NCBI GenBank assembly: GCA_037367405.1
Contig: JAZKJV010000149.1
Location: 930,001-994,000, forward strand
Direction of reading: 5' to 3'
Source of the DNA: Ottelia alismoides
Lineage: Eukaryota; Streptophyta; Magnoliopsida; Alismatales; Hydrocharitaceae
DNA length: 64,000 bases
This document shows, piece after piece, positions 50,301-60,118 of the stretch (within the stretch, counting starts at the first letter, position 1; every line of letters begins with the position of its first letter). Below the pieces are notes generated by a model. That model did not search any database, was not told where the DNA came from, and saw nothing but the letters and a program-made list of their open reading frames with translations. Both the position numbers and the translations under genes were made by a program.

Positions 50301-52415
50301 TTTCTTTGTTGTGCTGGATTTAGCAAGTTTATAATAAATTATCCCAAGTATTATGTTGGCATTCATACTCAACTTCTACCTTTATGATCTCAGTCTGTCT
50401 TCTCAACATGGGAAGGTATTAGGTTTTCTTTAGCGAATTGCAAGCACCAAACGAGCAAGTACACAAACACAGATTTACAAGGTTCATTGTAATTGGGCTA
50501 CATGACTATGTCCTTTGTCTATCATTCACCATGTGAAAAGAAGGAAGATAGCACGCTGAATTACAAACAGCTTTTCTGCCAAAACCATTGTTTCCAGGTA
50601 GTGCAGACCCAAGAAAAGAGGCAATTCATATCATAATTTTGACACACCTTGAATCAAAAAATGTTGGAGTATTTGGTTGTGCGCCATATGAGTTTTAGAT
50701 GGGTAAATGGATGACTCCATGATCCATTTACCCCATCCCAGTGTTTAGTCCCACATCTACCATGGTGGGACTTGGAGGCTCTGTGGAGGCTATATAAGGG
50801 AGCTCCCGACCTCATGTATCCATAGAGAAAAAGGAATAGAATATCCACCCCTTCGAGGGCTTCTCCCGTGATTTCATCCCGCTCCTTAGGGAGTAGAAAA
50901 ATCCCTTTTCCATGTTTATATTTCTAGTCTGTATGCTCTGTTTATCATTCGCTTCCACATTCTCTATTTTCTAACAAAAAACATTTGTTCAACCCAGTAT
51001 ATTGCAGAGCCTGTTGTGTAACCTCCTTGTAGCCGGTGGGTGGATGAAGCCTGCCATCCAAAGTGGAACACAAGGGAGAGATCCGCTGCCACCACCGAGA
51101 AGTAGCCCTGTTAGAATGAACCTTGTGAATTATGTCGTGGATGTTTCATGCTTGATTGTCTGTTTCTGTGATCCGTTTTCTGTTTCCTCTGTGCGCAACA
51201 TGTGAAATATAGGGCAGGCATTTCATAGTCCATTGAAACTTGAGCAAACATTAACAAATGGTTCACACTACAAGGAGAAGAGCTTGGCTATTCAACTGAG
51301 ATCATGTTGATCTCAGAAGAAATCTGGGTTGTTGCAATTTCCTGAAGTTATTTGCAGCATTTACCATAAATCTATTCTTTTCTTTCCCAATTATAGATGA
51401 TACTAAGGGCAAGATTATTCTTTTAACTGACAATTAGTCTTTTCTTTCCCAATTATAAGTCATGCAGTTAGGCACCGAGAGCTTTTGCTCCCTCCGAAAA
51501 GAATCGGAATACCTAAAATGATGGTATGTGGTGCCATTTGAAGGAAACTCTTACCAAAAAATCATCTTAATCTCATCCAGAGGTTTACATTGAAGTAATC
51601 ATTTATCAGTATATACCATTGCACTTCTATGCAGTTCAGCTGTTTCAAGTTAAAGTAGTCACCTACACATCAAGTTTCCTAAGAACTCTGAACAAGTTGG
51701 CCGGGTGTTCAGATGCTTCTTTGTTCTTAATTTTGAACATATTTTAGGGTTTCTTCCTGTAAATGTAACCAGTGAAATTACTTAGTGCATTTTCAACAAA
51801 TTTAGTGATTTAATTAATATATTTGCTGTTTTAGAAAATTTATGTAGTTCTTAAGTCTATCCTAATATGTATGTGCTATGATATGACCTATTAATTAGGA
51901 GACGTTCCTAGAGTGAATGGACAACTAGCTGTTGCCCGTGCGTTTGGCGACAAGAATCTCAAAATTCACTTGCGGTCAGACCCTGATATATCTCATGCCA
52001 ATGTAAGCAACGATGCGGAGGTTGTTCTCCTTGCAAGCGATGGTCTGTGGAAGGTTGCTGCCAATTAGCCTAGCAATGTCATTCGCCTTCATTAACTTGA
52101 ATAAGCATTGGCTTATTTTCATTTACACTATTTTCTTTTCTTTTCGTCTAGGTGATGACTAATGAAGATGCAGCTGCCATTGCCCGGAAGGTCAAGAACC
52201 CGCAAGCTGCAGCCAAGCGGTTGACAGACGAAGCGATCAAAAGAGAGAGCAAGATGATATATCTTGTATCGTTCTTCGGTTCAAGGCATAGGAGTCATGC
52301 TCGTCATTTGTGTCATTTGTTGAAGACTGTCTATTGTAGAGGTATTGGTTGCTATTTGGGAGCTGGTTACATACATGATGAGAAATCCGAAAGCCGCCTT
52401 CTGCATACCCCATAA
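44326..52415 (+). CDS. Protein phosphatase 2C with C-terminal frameshift
   Basis: Coding exons 44326-44364, 44726-44968, 45042-45318, 51899-52053 and 52152-52415, read with GT-AG introns. The start MDRLCCFKVGSSK suits this plant PP2C clade of about 285 aa. Motifs in order: ANHPMEDYHV (45-54, metal Asp), FAIFDGH (68-74), GGSTAVTAIL, ANVGDSRAV, DHEPN, GGFVSNIPG, GQLAVARAFGDK and LLASDGLWK (ends at 238). It is a Mg/Mn-dependent Ser/Thr phosphatase, probably in stress or immune signalling (inference from the clade). In the last exon one G appears lost after 52253 (AAG|ATGAT where AAG GAT GAT is expected). The current frame therefore runs 54 unrelated residues to 52415; the +1 frame would give DDISCIV and stop at 52289-52291. 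Asp of DDIS is a metal ligand in PP2C enzymes. This is either a true null mutation or a sequencing indel. Intron 3 is 6580 bp and full of transposons. Confidence 0.88.
47360..48114. mobile_element. Nested hAT element with CCTCGAGG palindromes, 755 bp
   Basis: TIRs CAAGGTTTTAAAAAACGTG and, at the right end reverse-complemented, CATGGTTTTAAAAAACGTG (19 bp, one mismatch). A perfect 8-bp target duplication GTGGCAGC lies at 47352-47359 and 48115-48122. Both ends are followed by palindromic GCCTCGAGGC and GAGGCGTA/TACGCCTC sub-terminal repeats. These features define a hAT non-autonomous element. It is inserted in the family T interior, so it is younger than that insertion or travelled with it. Confidence 0.88.
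48408..48632 (-). pseudogene. Captured hexose-transporter (STP-like) fragment
   Basis: The minus-strand frame contains AMLIICKPLLGVGVGFDNQ followed directly by EIPLFLSEIPPAR. This closely resembles the sugar-transporter signature of plant STP/MST hexose carriers (AMLI.GR.LLGVGVGF.NQ.VPLFLSE.APA). The preceding residues (VFLTGDVFFLTSVILNV) fit the adjoining membrane helix. Only about 65 residues of a roughly 520-residue, 12-helix protein are present, and the conserved GR is replaced by CK. It lies within, and in the same sense as, the family T LTR element just after its 5' LTR. The best reading is a host gene fragment acquired by the element. Confidence 0.72.
48751..48762 (-). other. Primer-binding site of the family T element
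   Basis: Minus strand reads TAGTATCAGAGC directly after the LTR end TTTCTAACA; one mismatch from the initiator tRNA-Met complement TGGTATCAGAGC. Confidence 0.8.
49218..49360 (+). mobile_element. SINE copy 2, with 18-bp target duplication
   Basis: A 143-bp insert flanked by perfect 18-bp repeats TAGTATCTTATTCTATGA (49200-49217 and 49361-49378). A box-B-like GGTCAAATCCC near the 5' side suggests tRNA ancestry. It shares its 3' half with 33735-33860. No poly(A) tail; the end is ATTATTAT. Confidence 0.85.
49916..50221 (+). mobile_element. 5'-truncated LINE, 306 bp
   Basis: Ends in a poly(A) tail and is flanked by perfect 12-bp repeats ATGAATGTAATG (49904-49915 and 50222-50233). The 5' part encodes the last residues of a plant LINE ORF2 (WALWLARNAKIFRGQRFYRE, then NVFAHVDLLLNEWLLR and a stop at about 50047). 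The rest is 3' untranslated sequence. Intact truncated frame and duplication suggest a fairly young insertion. Confidence 0.9.
50662..50976 (+). mobile_element. Solo LTR, family T
   Basis: A 315-bp LTR starting TGTTGGAGTATTTGG and ending TTTTCTAACA, with a putative AAAAA duplication (50657-50661, 50977-50981) that is ambiguous because of the A-run. It contains a TATA-like CTATATAAGG (about 50790). Sense orientation relative to PP2C, so its promoter and polyadenylation signals would act in the gene's direction. Confidence 0.85.
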
Positions 52416-52780
52416 ACGGGAATTACAAGTTCCCTCTTGTTGACGACATGTCTCTGTAAAATCAGTTCATGGATGTTTGTATTGTTTGATTCCTTTTTTA
52501 GGCGATATTGGTGCTGGCACCCTCTACGAGAGGAGATCATATCTCCCCAAGCGGGTTATTTTGAATGGCGGGAATGTTTGCGTGGATTTTTTTCTGTAAT
52601 TGTGTTGGTGTAAAGAGCTATATATTATATACGTTATGGTTGTAAGGATCAACGTTTGGATTATTACTGTTGCATGTGTGTCTCTTGCATGTTTTTTCCG
52701 AAGGTTCTTCAGCTCTTTTTATTTGAGGATATTGAAGAATGGATACATTGTCATCACTGTTGATTTCTTTAGAAGAATAC
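52416..52780 (+). other. PP2C 3' flank
   Basis: 3' untranslated sequence of PP2C, probably ending within about 300 bp. Polyadenylation signals are not sharply defined. No other gene. Confidence 0.45.
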
Positions 52781-53045
52781 TGTTAGAGAATATTCTGTGT
52801 GGCTATTTGTTAAGAGGATATTATATAGAGAATATCCTATAGAATATTCTCCTTGAGCACCTATATAAGGATTCCCACACCTCATGTACTCATTGAGAAA
52901 TTCCAATAGAATATCCGCCCTTTTGAGGGCTTTTCCCGTAGTTTCATCCCGCTCCTTGGAGAGTAGGGTTCCGCGTAAATCTTCGTGTTCAATGATGTTT
53001 ATTATTTTCTTTATCGATTCTGCTTCCGCTTCTCTGATTTCAACA
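52781..53045 (+). mobile_element. Solo LTR, diverged relative of family T
   Basis: 265 bp from TGTTAGAGAATATTC to TTTCAACA with a perfect 5-bp target duplication AATAC (52776-52780 and 53046-53050). Its 3' half shares GGGCTTTTCCCGTAGTTTCA and CCCGCTCCTT with family T LTRs; its 5' half differs. TATA-like CTATATAAGG at about 52861. Confidence 0.88.
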
Positions 53046-53050
53046 AATAC

Positions 53051-54289
53051 CATTTGAAAGGGTTCCTTGCAGATTTGCAGAAAATTATCTGCATTTTGGG
53101 TGCTGATGAAAGATATGAGTTACAGTATTGCGCGGTGAAGTTGCTGTTTGCATTGCTTGGTTGAATACTTGCATTTTGGCTACTAAAAAACTTGCTGCAA
53201 CTAACAATCCGCCCTCCTCATGTCGACTGATCATGAAGGCCTGTGAGCATTGGCATCAACATCCACCACAAATTCTAGGAAAAGATTGGTGAAAATAACG
53301 AACATTCTCTGATTTGTGTATCGTAGTTAATCCCAGCATATGCTTAAGTGGTTCTTTAAATGATTATAGTCATCCACTGATTGTGATCGAACTTCTATGT
53401 CACTATGTAGCCCTAGCATCATGGTATTTAAGAGGTATGTTGGTATTTTAGTACAACACTTCAACTAAGAGTGCCCGTGAGGGTCATCGCTCATTGCACA
53501 CCGTATGACTATAATCAACTAAGAGTACCGTAGAGGGTAATTCGTTTTTGTGTTTTTGTGTTTGGATAGATGGTTAAACTCTTCGGAGGGTTGCGAGAGT
53601 TGGAATGATAATTGTGATGTGATATTAATTATGTGTTATATTGATTTTTTAATGATTATATTATGTTTTTTATGTTAATAATTTTATTTGAATATGATTA
53701 AAAAATATTATCTCCGAAAAACTGTATGATCAATACAAGTAATTTCAACCCACGAACGCAATATTGAAGTTAGGGGTATGCCAAGTATACCCTGACAACC
53801 AAATAGGTCCTCAGTTTGGGGAGGGACATAAGGGAGCGCACATGACTAATTTGGGGAAGGGACGTGCGGATAAAATAGAAATAATCTACTAAATTCTGGC
53901 TAATTGGGGGGCAAAAAATTGAATAAAAATAAAATGGAACACTTCTTTATTTTGTACATTCCTATTACAATGATTGGCTGCCCTTCCTAGTTCCAACAAT
54001 ATGCATAATATTTAATAACGTTAATGTTACACTTGAGATCTAATACTATTGCATTTATCCCAATGTCCACTTCTCACCGTATATTTTATTGCATCCATAG
54101 CATACATATTTTAACAATTTCTAATATCTAGAATTCGATATCTTGAATCACATCATGTAACATTCAAATTGCCATAGTCATTACCATCGAAACTCCTTCT
54201 TCTGCTAGTGTTGCACTCGCAAGTCACAATCATAGCATCGTCGGAACATGCGACATAGTTGTCGTATACTTTGTCATATTGAATTTTAA
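53051..54289. other. Intergenic DNA with a MITE-like block
   Basis: No gene recognised. A MITE-like stretch at about 53525-53820 has the GTGTTTGGATAG / CCAAATAGGTCC type ends and an AT-rich centre. The rest shows nothing I can assign. Confidence 0.45.
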
Positions 54290-54600
54290 AATTACATCAA
54301 AATAGGAGAAAACGAGTAACAAGCTGCACTGCTAATCCTTTTCGAATTGCAAAAAAAACTAATTCTTCTAAATACTACATTCATAAATATAGGAGCCATA
54401 ACATTACTGTTCATGATTTTTTGGACCCTTTTCAAAAGCTCAACAACTTCTTCTGCTAAGAATCCAAATATGTCAAAATTGAAAGAGATGAATGCGTGTT
54501 GATTCTCACCGCATGTTTTCTCGTCCTTCACCACTTTTACTGCAACAACTTTAAGGGCAGCATGTCACTTCGTATTTTTGCAATCCGATTTTCAAATTGC
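54290..54600 (-). pseudogene. Retroelement-like ORF C-terminus remnant
   Basis: The minus strand reads HAFISFNFDIFGFLAEEVVE and LLKRVQKIMNSNVM. After one frame change it gives RKGLAVQLVTRF near the stop. This looks like the conserved C-terminal tail of a reverse-transcriptase-type protein often found in plant genomes (FDTFG.LAPEAV..L.RVQ...HSNV...IQKGLAAQLVARLP). The assignment is from memory of that pattern and is tentative. One frameshift shows it is dead. Nothing is recognised between 54601 and 55040. Confidence 0.5.
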
Positions 54601-55044
54601 CATTCTCATCGAGCCTACCCAACTACCCCTTGTCATCTAAACTCTGGTAATATCACATATCAGCCAAAAAATACATATTTGTTGATATGAAATTCTTCCT
54701 ATATTATCGTACCCGTAAAGCCCATGATCAGATTCTTCTTGTAAAAAGCCCATCAACTATCTCCATTGCAATTCCAATGTGTGTATAAAAAATCGATTCC
54801 TTCTAAAATGGTTACAGTGGTGCCTGTGGGATCAACGTTCTCCTTTGGGAATAGCTCTTGTCTCTGCAAGTTCTAAAAATTATTAAGTTAGAAGTAATCC
54901 ACTTCAAGCCCATGCACAATGTAGTGGGACCTCCTATTGTGGAGACTCAACCTTCAATAGGATAATGAAAACCCTAATTGCACTATTACATTTTTAAACA
55001 TGAGTGTATGTATATCTTAATTATGTGGAATTTTGACCCGTCTA

Positions 55045-56165
55045 TACGCAAGATTTAAGAGGAAAATGGGGCACTGTAACAAACTAAGTCTATAGTGAGG
55101 TCGTCTGATGGAAGATATTAAGTTAAAAAGATTATTAGTTGCTAAATGATTTTTTATATTAGAATTTAGCGATGAAAGTCATATATTGCTAGAAACACTA
55201 TATATATATCAGCATTTATCTATTGATATTTTTCAAATTTTGAGCTAATTGTCACTGATTTTTCAGTTCAAAATTTAGCGATGATTAGATCAAATTTCAA
55301 TAAATAGCAACAGCTAAGCGTTGCATATAGAGTGTTTACTAATGATATATCAACGGAGATGACAAGCGTTGCTAAATCAAGTATAAAAAGAATTTCGCAA
55401 CAAATCAGGTCTATAAAGACGTTTATTTTAAATTTATTACAAAATCCCTCATTGTTAAATATATAATGACGAATATTATCCATTGCTAAAATGATTTTTG
55501 TATTGGAAATAAATAACGAAAGTCACAGTCGTTGTTGTACATTAGCAACACCCATATAACAACACTTATCTATTGTTATTTTCCAAATTTGAGCTAATAG
55601 TCAATAAATTTGAACTAAAAAATTAGCCGTCATTATCTCAAAATTTGAAATTCCAAAAATGAGTTGTGGCCACATAATGTAGCTACGAAAACTTGTGGCC
55701 ATGATAAATGTGTATCTACTAGTTTCTCGTAGTTACAATTCAGCGATCAAAGTCTTCAAATATGTAAGGAGGGCATTCATGCAAGAGCTGTGACCGCAAC
55801 AACTTTTGTGGTTACTTGTAGTAGCCACGACATATTCGTGGTTAGAGAACTCTCGCGATGAGACTTGAAACTACGGCTACAGGCCACGACGTATTGTGGT
55901 CATAGCCCAATTTTGTGGCCACGAGCTTTACATCTATGGGGCATAGTTCTATAGTCACCACTTGTTTTCCTTGTAGACTTGAAAATTACAGCATGTCATC
56001 ATTATTATACAGAGCATTTGCTAATGCTATAACTACGTATAAAAAATCATTTAGTAATAGATAATATTCATAACTATATATTCAACAAAGTATGATTTAG
56101 TGATGAATTTAAAATAAACGTCACTATAGGGTATAGTTACATATTTTAATAAATATCAATATAAA
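55045..56165. mobile_element. Degraded CACTA-like MITE, apparently split by another
   Basis: The outer parts (about 55045-55650 and 55980-56165) share phrases such as TAAATATATAATGACGAATA and AACGTCACTATAG with the intact element 58443-58802. Termini are not preserved. The central 55655-55977 is a different MITE. Confidence 0.45.
55655..55977 (-). mobile_element. CACTA-type MITE family C, copy 1
   Basis: Reverse complement of copy 2 (59665-59991): ends in CTTGTTTTCCTTGTAG, equivalent to the CTACAAGGAAAACAAG terminus. Internal phrases GTGGTTACTTGTAGTAGCC and CTCTCGCGATGAGACTTG match. Outer terminal bases are decayed. Confidence 0.7.
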
Positions 56166-56354
56166 TCCAATTTGTTGGATTGAATCATTATTCATTTATT
56201 GATTAAATTCCTATGTTTATTAGGGCAAAATAAGTTTGAATAATGATAACGATAGAAACTTAGTTCAACTTTTACTTCCTCCGCTACTGCTGTAAACATA
56301 TCTCCTCATTGATGCAAATTGTTGTATATGATATCTTATCCATATTAACATATG

Positions 56355-56744
56355 GGAAAAAGGACCCTACACCGGCAGGTGCAGGAAATTCCCTACACCC
56401 GGCCTAATTTTTCATTGTTTTTTGATTTTTTTTGAAATGAAACCTTGGGGAATTTAGATCACCATGTATGATCATGTTGTCATTTCAAATTCAACTTAAT
56501 TCGACACTTCTATCATCTCCATCAAGACTACCAAATTTTAACGGTCGCAGAATTGCTGAAATCGACCCCTTTTAGATGAACATGTTAGGAATATTTATTT
56601 TGCATGAAATTTGAAACACTTATTCCCCTCAACATATTAAGTAAATCCCCCAAACTTTTAATTCAAAAAAAGTAAAAAAATAATGCGAAAATGGAGTGGG
56701 TGCAGGGAGTTTCCTACACCACTGGGTGCAGGCTCCGCGCCCTC

Positions 56745-56745
<1 letters not shown>
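56355..56745 (+). mobile_element. MITE family B, copy 1
   Basis: Inverted ends of about 45 bp: left AGGACCCTACACCGGCAGGT, right (reverse complement) GGAGCCTGCACCCAGTGGTG, each followed by AGGAAA..CCCT.CACCC. The interior has ACCAAATTTTAACGGTC and ATTGCTGAAATCGACCCC. Another copy is at 63765-64000 in inverted orientation. Confidence 0.75.

Positions 56746-56778
<33 letters not shown>
56746..56778. repeat. (TA)n microsatellite
   Basis: About 16 TA units exactly between the family B MITE and the foldback element. TA-rich DNA is a frequent MITE target. Confidence 0.9.
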
Positions 56779-56780
<2 letters not shown>

Positions 56781-58058
56781 ATTTTTATCCAATGCGCACA
56801 GGGCTCATTAGCGTTTCGGTGAGCACCATTTGTAGGCCAAACATGTGTATTACCAATTGAGTGGTTACCTATTTCGAAGGATGTTGTTTTTGGAAGGAGA
56901 TTAATATGCAAATCAATTTAACAATAAGCGGTATTCCAATTATATCACGTCCTAAAAAATAGGAAGATCGTTTTGGAAAGAAAAATTCGAACCGACGATT
57001 TCTTGCAGAAAATCGAGATCCAAATGCTCAGGTCAGTAATATATATACAATAATCAAGTAAATGGTTGTTGCGAGATCAGTAATATCCAAAACAACGATC
57101 AGTAACTTACATTCATTTTATTATATCGTGTAGAATTCAGTAATATATACACAATGGTCAAGTAAGTGCTTGTTGTGAAGTCAGTAAAACTATAACAAAT
57201 GGTCAGTGATTTCCATATGTATTATTACTTTGAATAGAATTCAGTAATTTAGAGACAATACTCACGTAAATGGTTGTTGCGAGATCAATAATATTCAAAC
57301 AACGGTCAGTAATTTACATTCTTTTTATTACATGGTGCAGAATTCAATAATATATACACAATGGACAAATAAGTGCTTGTTGTGAAGTCAGTAATATCCA
57401 AAGAACGGTCTGTAATTTACATTCATTTTATTACTTGGTGCAGATTTCAGTAATATATAGACAATGGACAAGTAAGTGCTTGTTGTGGAGTCGGTAAAAC
57501 CAGAACAAATGGTCAGTAATATGTGTACGATTCTCAAGTAATAGCTACTATGATATCAGTAATAACAAAGTAATGGTCAGTAAGTCATGGGCATTGCTCA
57601 AGTAAGAAAGTAACTATTTGTTAATGCAATGCGCATTACATAGACAATGGTATTACTAACCATTTGTTATGTTATTACTGATCTCACAACACACATTTAC
57701 TTGACCATTTTATACATATTACTAAATTCTGTACAATGTAACTATTTGAATGTAAATTACTGATCATTTTCTTGATATTACTGATCTCACAATACGCATT
57801 TACTTGATCGAATTATATTTATTACTATCATAGCGTTTTGGAACCTTAATCATCCGCGTGGAATCATTTATTTGAATTGTTTCTTTTCAAAACCATCTTC
57901 CAATTTTTAAGGACGTTGTATAATAAGAAATATAGGATTTTTTTTAAATACGTCGTAGCCTATAATTAGAAATATAGTCATTGCTAATACACGTGTATGG
58001 CCCAGAATGAGTGCTCATTGAAACGTTAATGGACACAGGGCTCATTGGATAAGCCCTC
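56779..58058. mobile_element. Foldback-type element with opposed 103-bp arrays
   Basis: Imperfect inverted ends: left GGATTTTTATCCAATGCGCA ... GCGTTTCGGTGAGCACC; right (reverse complement) GAGGGCTTATCCAATGAGCC ... ACGTTTCAATGAGCACT. Internally, five direct units of 103-104 bp (57033 to about 57550) are followed by about two units in reverse complement (about 57640-57840). No coding capacity. The structure suggests an inverted-repeat-rich (foldback) DNA element. Superfamily is unclear because the flanks are TA/CT microsatellite. Confidence 0.7.
57033..57550 (+). repeat. 103-bp tandem array, five units
   Basis: Units start at 57033, 57137, 57241, 57344 and 57447, each beginning TCAGTAATATATA (or close) and containing CAAGTAAATGGTTGTTGCGA or CAAGTAAGTGCTTGTTGTGA and GGTCAGTAATTTACATT. 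Units alternate slightly in sequence. The last one is diverged. Confidence 0.88.
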
Positions 58059-58442
58059 TCTCTCTATATATATTGATACAAATATAATTGTTGATAGATA
58101 TCATTAAAAGTAATTAAATACATATAAAATGGATGCGGATCAAAGTGGTATTTATATTCTTAGCTATCCTAAATCAATGCAGATACGAACATATAAAGTA
58201 AATATGATAGCAGATTGGATACATAAGTATCCATATCCGTTTGCCAATTAAAGTTCGTATGAAGAATGTCTAAATAAAAAATATAGTATATGTATTTATT
58301 TTATAATAATTTATCATATATAATTAGAAAAATGGATATATGATGTCCATGCATATACTTGCAAATATCAATATGTTATTAGTATTTGTATCCATTTAGA
58401 AAATATATAACAATGTAAATGTCAATATGAAATAAATATATT
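58059..58442. other. AT-rich spacer with ATCC/GGAT motif repeats
   Basis: A CT run, then motifs such as GTATCCATATCCG and TGGATACATAAGTATCC resembling those at 40490-40985. Possibly a small MITE; no ends defined. Confidence 0.4.
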
Positions 58443-58802
58443 CACTACAATAAAATTGAGTTATATTGAGCTTTTCAAAATATGTCACTAAATTAGCTGT
58501 TATTAAATATATAATGACAATATTATTCGTTGCGAAATGATTTTTCGTATTTGAAATTAACGATAAATATCATATGTCATTATATCATTAGTGATGATTA
58601 GTTAATATTTTGAAAATAGTAAAGGACAAGCATTGCTATATGGACTGTTGGCTAACGATATATGACAAATATACTATTCGTCCTAAATTTTAAGAACAAA
58701 AACCCATTTCGCAACAAATATTATCATCGTTATATACTTTACATTGGCTAATTTTGTGATAGATTTGAAAAAAAGCCATTATAGATCAATTTTATTGTAG
58801 CG
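58443..58802. mobile_element. CACTA-type MITE with ATT target duplication
   Basis: Left CACTACAATAAAATTGA and right, reverse-complemented, CGCTACAATAAAATTGA; 360 bp; perfect 3-bp duplication ATT (58440-58442 and 58803-58805). TIR sequence and 3-bp duplication are diagnostic of CACTA (En/Spm) elements. A further lone CACTACAATAAAAGTGG terminus starts at about 58874 without a partner. Confidence 0.88.
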
Positions 58803-58960
58803 ATTCAATACATTTGTCTCATAAATGTATGACTTCGATTAAATATTACAACTATATTTGCATATTGAAATCACTACAATAAAAGTGGACTATGGTTACT
58901 AATAATATTCATTACCATTTCTATTGTATTTAAGTATATTGCTAGTAACATATTATATAT

Positions 58961-59295
58961 AGCGAAAATGGAGCTGCTCCCACCGCCTCATTTTTCAATA
59001 ATTTTTTCCATTTTTTTTGAAAAATAATACAATCTATTTTCATTCTTATCCATACATTGTCATTTGAAATTTGTTAGAAATAGAGGCTCTCATGCTTTTC
59101 ATCTAAAACGAGTAATTTTAACAGTATTAGAATTGCTGTTATCGATCAGTTCTATATGGAGGGCATAAAAATCTATGTTTCTGATGAAGTAGAATTACTT
59201 ATTAGAGGGTTCTAGTGATGAAAATATATTACTGTATTTTCTAAAAAATAGAAAAACTCATTGAAAAATGGGACGAGAGTAACTATAGTTTTCTC
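58961..59295. mobile_element. Diverged relative of MITE family B
   Basis: Ends CCTCATTTTTCAATAATTTT and, reverse-complemented, CCCATTTTTCAATGAGTTTT, with the same layout as family B (GCTGTTATCGATCAG in place of GCTGAAATCGACCCC). An old copy. A GA microsatellite follows at about 59315-59334. Confidence 0.5.
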
Positions 59296-59664
59296 ATATA
59301 TATACATACATATTGAGAGAGAGAGAGAGAGAGGAGGGAGATAATTTTTTCCATTGAGCTCCGAGCCCATAAGTATTGTAATGAGAAAAATATATTGATC
59401 TACAATTTCTAGTAATATTTTCTACCAATTGTAAGCATAATACTTATTGATCTACAATTGTTATATCATATCCTTAATATTAGTAATCATTTTCACAAAA
59501 ATTAAATCTTAAATTAATAAAAATATTCATTAGTAAAAATAAAAAATACATCAATAATACAAATTCAAATTCTCATTCATCAACTTTAACAAGACTGACT
59601 TACAAGCCTTCGTCGAGTCAAGTTCGATCTTTCCTCGGTAACATGGAGCCCAATAGTCGATAGA

Positions 59665-59991
59665 CACTACAAGGAAAACAAGCTGCGGCTATAGAAATAT
59701 GCCCACTGATGTGTGGTTTGTTGCCACAGAATTGAGCTCTGACCACAACATATCATGACCTGTAGCCGTAGCTACAAGTCTCGTCGCGAGAGTTTCCAAC
59801 CACAAATATATCGTGGTCACTACAAGTAACCACGGAAGTTGTTGTGGTCACAACTCTTGCATGATTGTCATCCATACATCTTTGAATATTTTGACCGTGG
59901 AATTCTAGCTACGAGAAACTAGTGACAACGTAATTATCGTGACCACAAGTTTCTCCACTTTCTGTTACCACAACTTATTTTTCCTGTAGCG
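59665..59991 (+). mobile_element. CACTA-type MITE family C, copy 2
   Basis: Begins CACTACAAGGAAAACAAG and ends TTTTTCCTGTAGCG (reverse complement CGCTACAGGAAAAA), the CACTA terminus. Flanking triplets AGA and AGG agree at two of three bases. 327 bp, no coding capacity. Copy 1 is at 55655-55977 in opposite orientation. Confidence 0.8.
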
Positions 59992-60082
59992 AGGCATCGA
60001 CCAACGACACACGACCATCAGCAAATATGTACCTTAGATTTTCCGATAATAAGACGATAATACTATATAACATGGACCATGA

Positions 60083-60084
60083 GT

Positions 60085-60117
<33 letters not shown>

Positions 60118-60118
60118 G
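60083..60118 (+). repeat. (GA)n microsatellite
   Basis: Interrupted GAGAGA run of about 36 bp. It creates Arg-Glu repeat reading frames on both strands that are not genes. Confidence 0.85.

Noticed and set aside
57033..57840. Regularly spaced repeats suggesting a CRISPR array
   Set aside because: Units are 103-bp contiguous tandem repeats without unique spacers, in plant nuclear DNA, with an inverted half.
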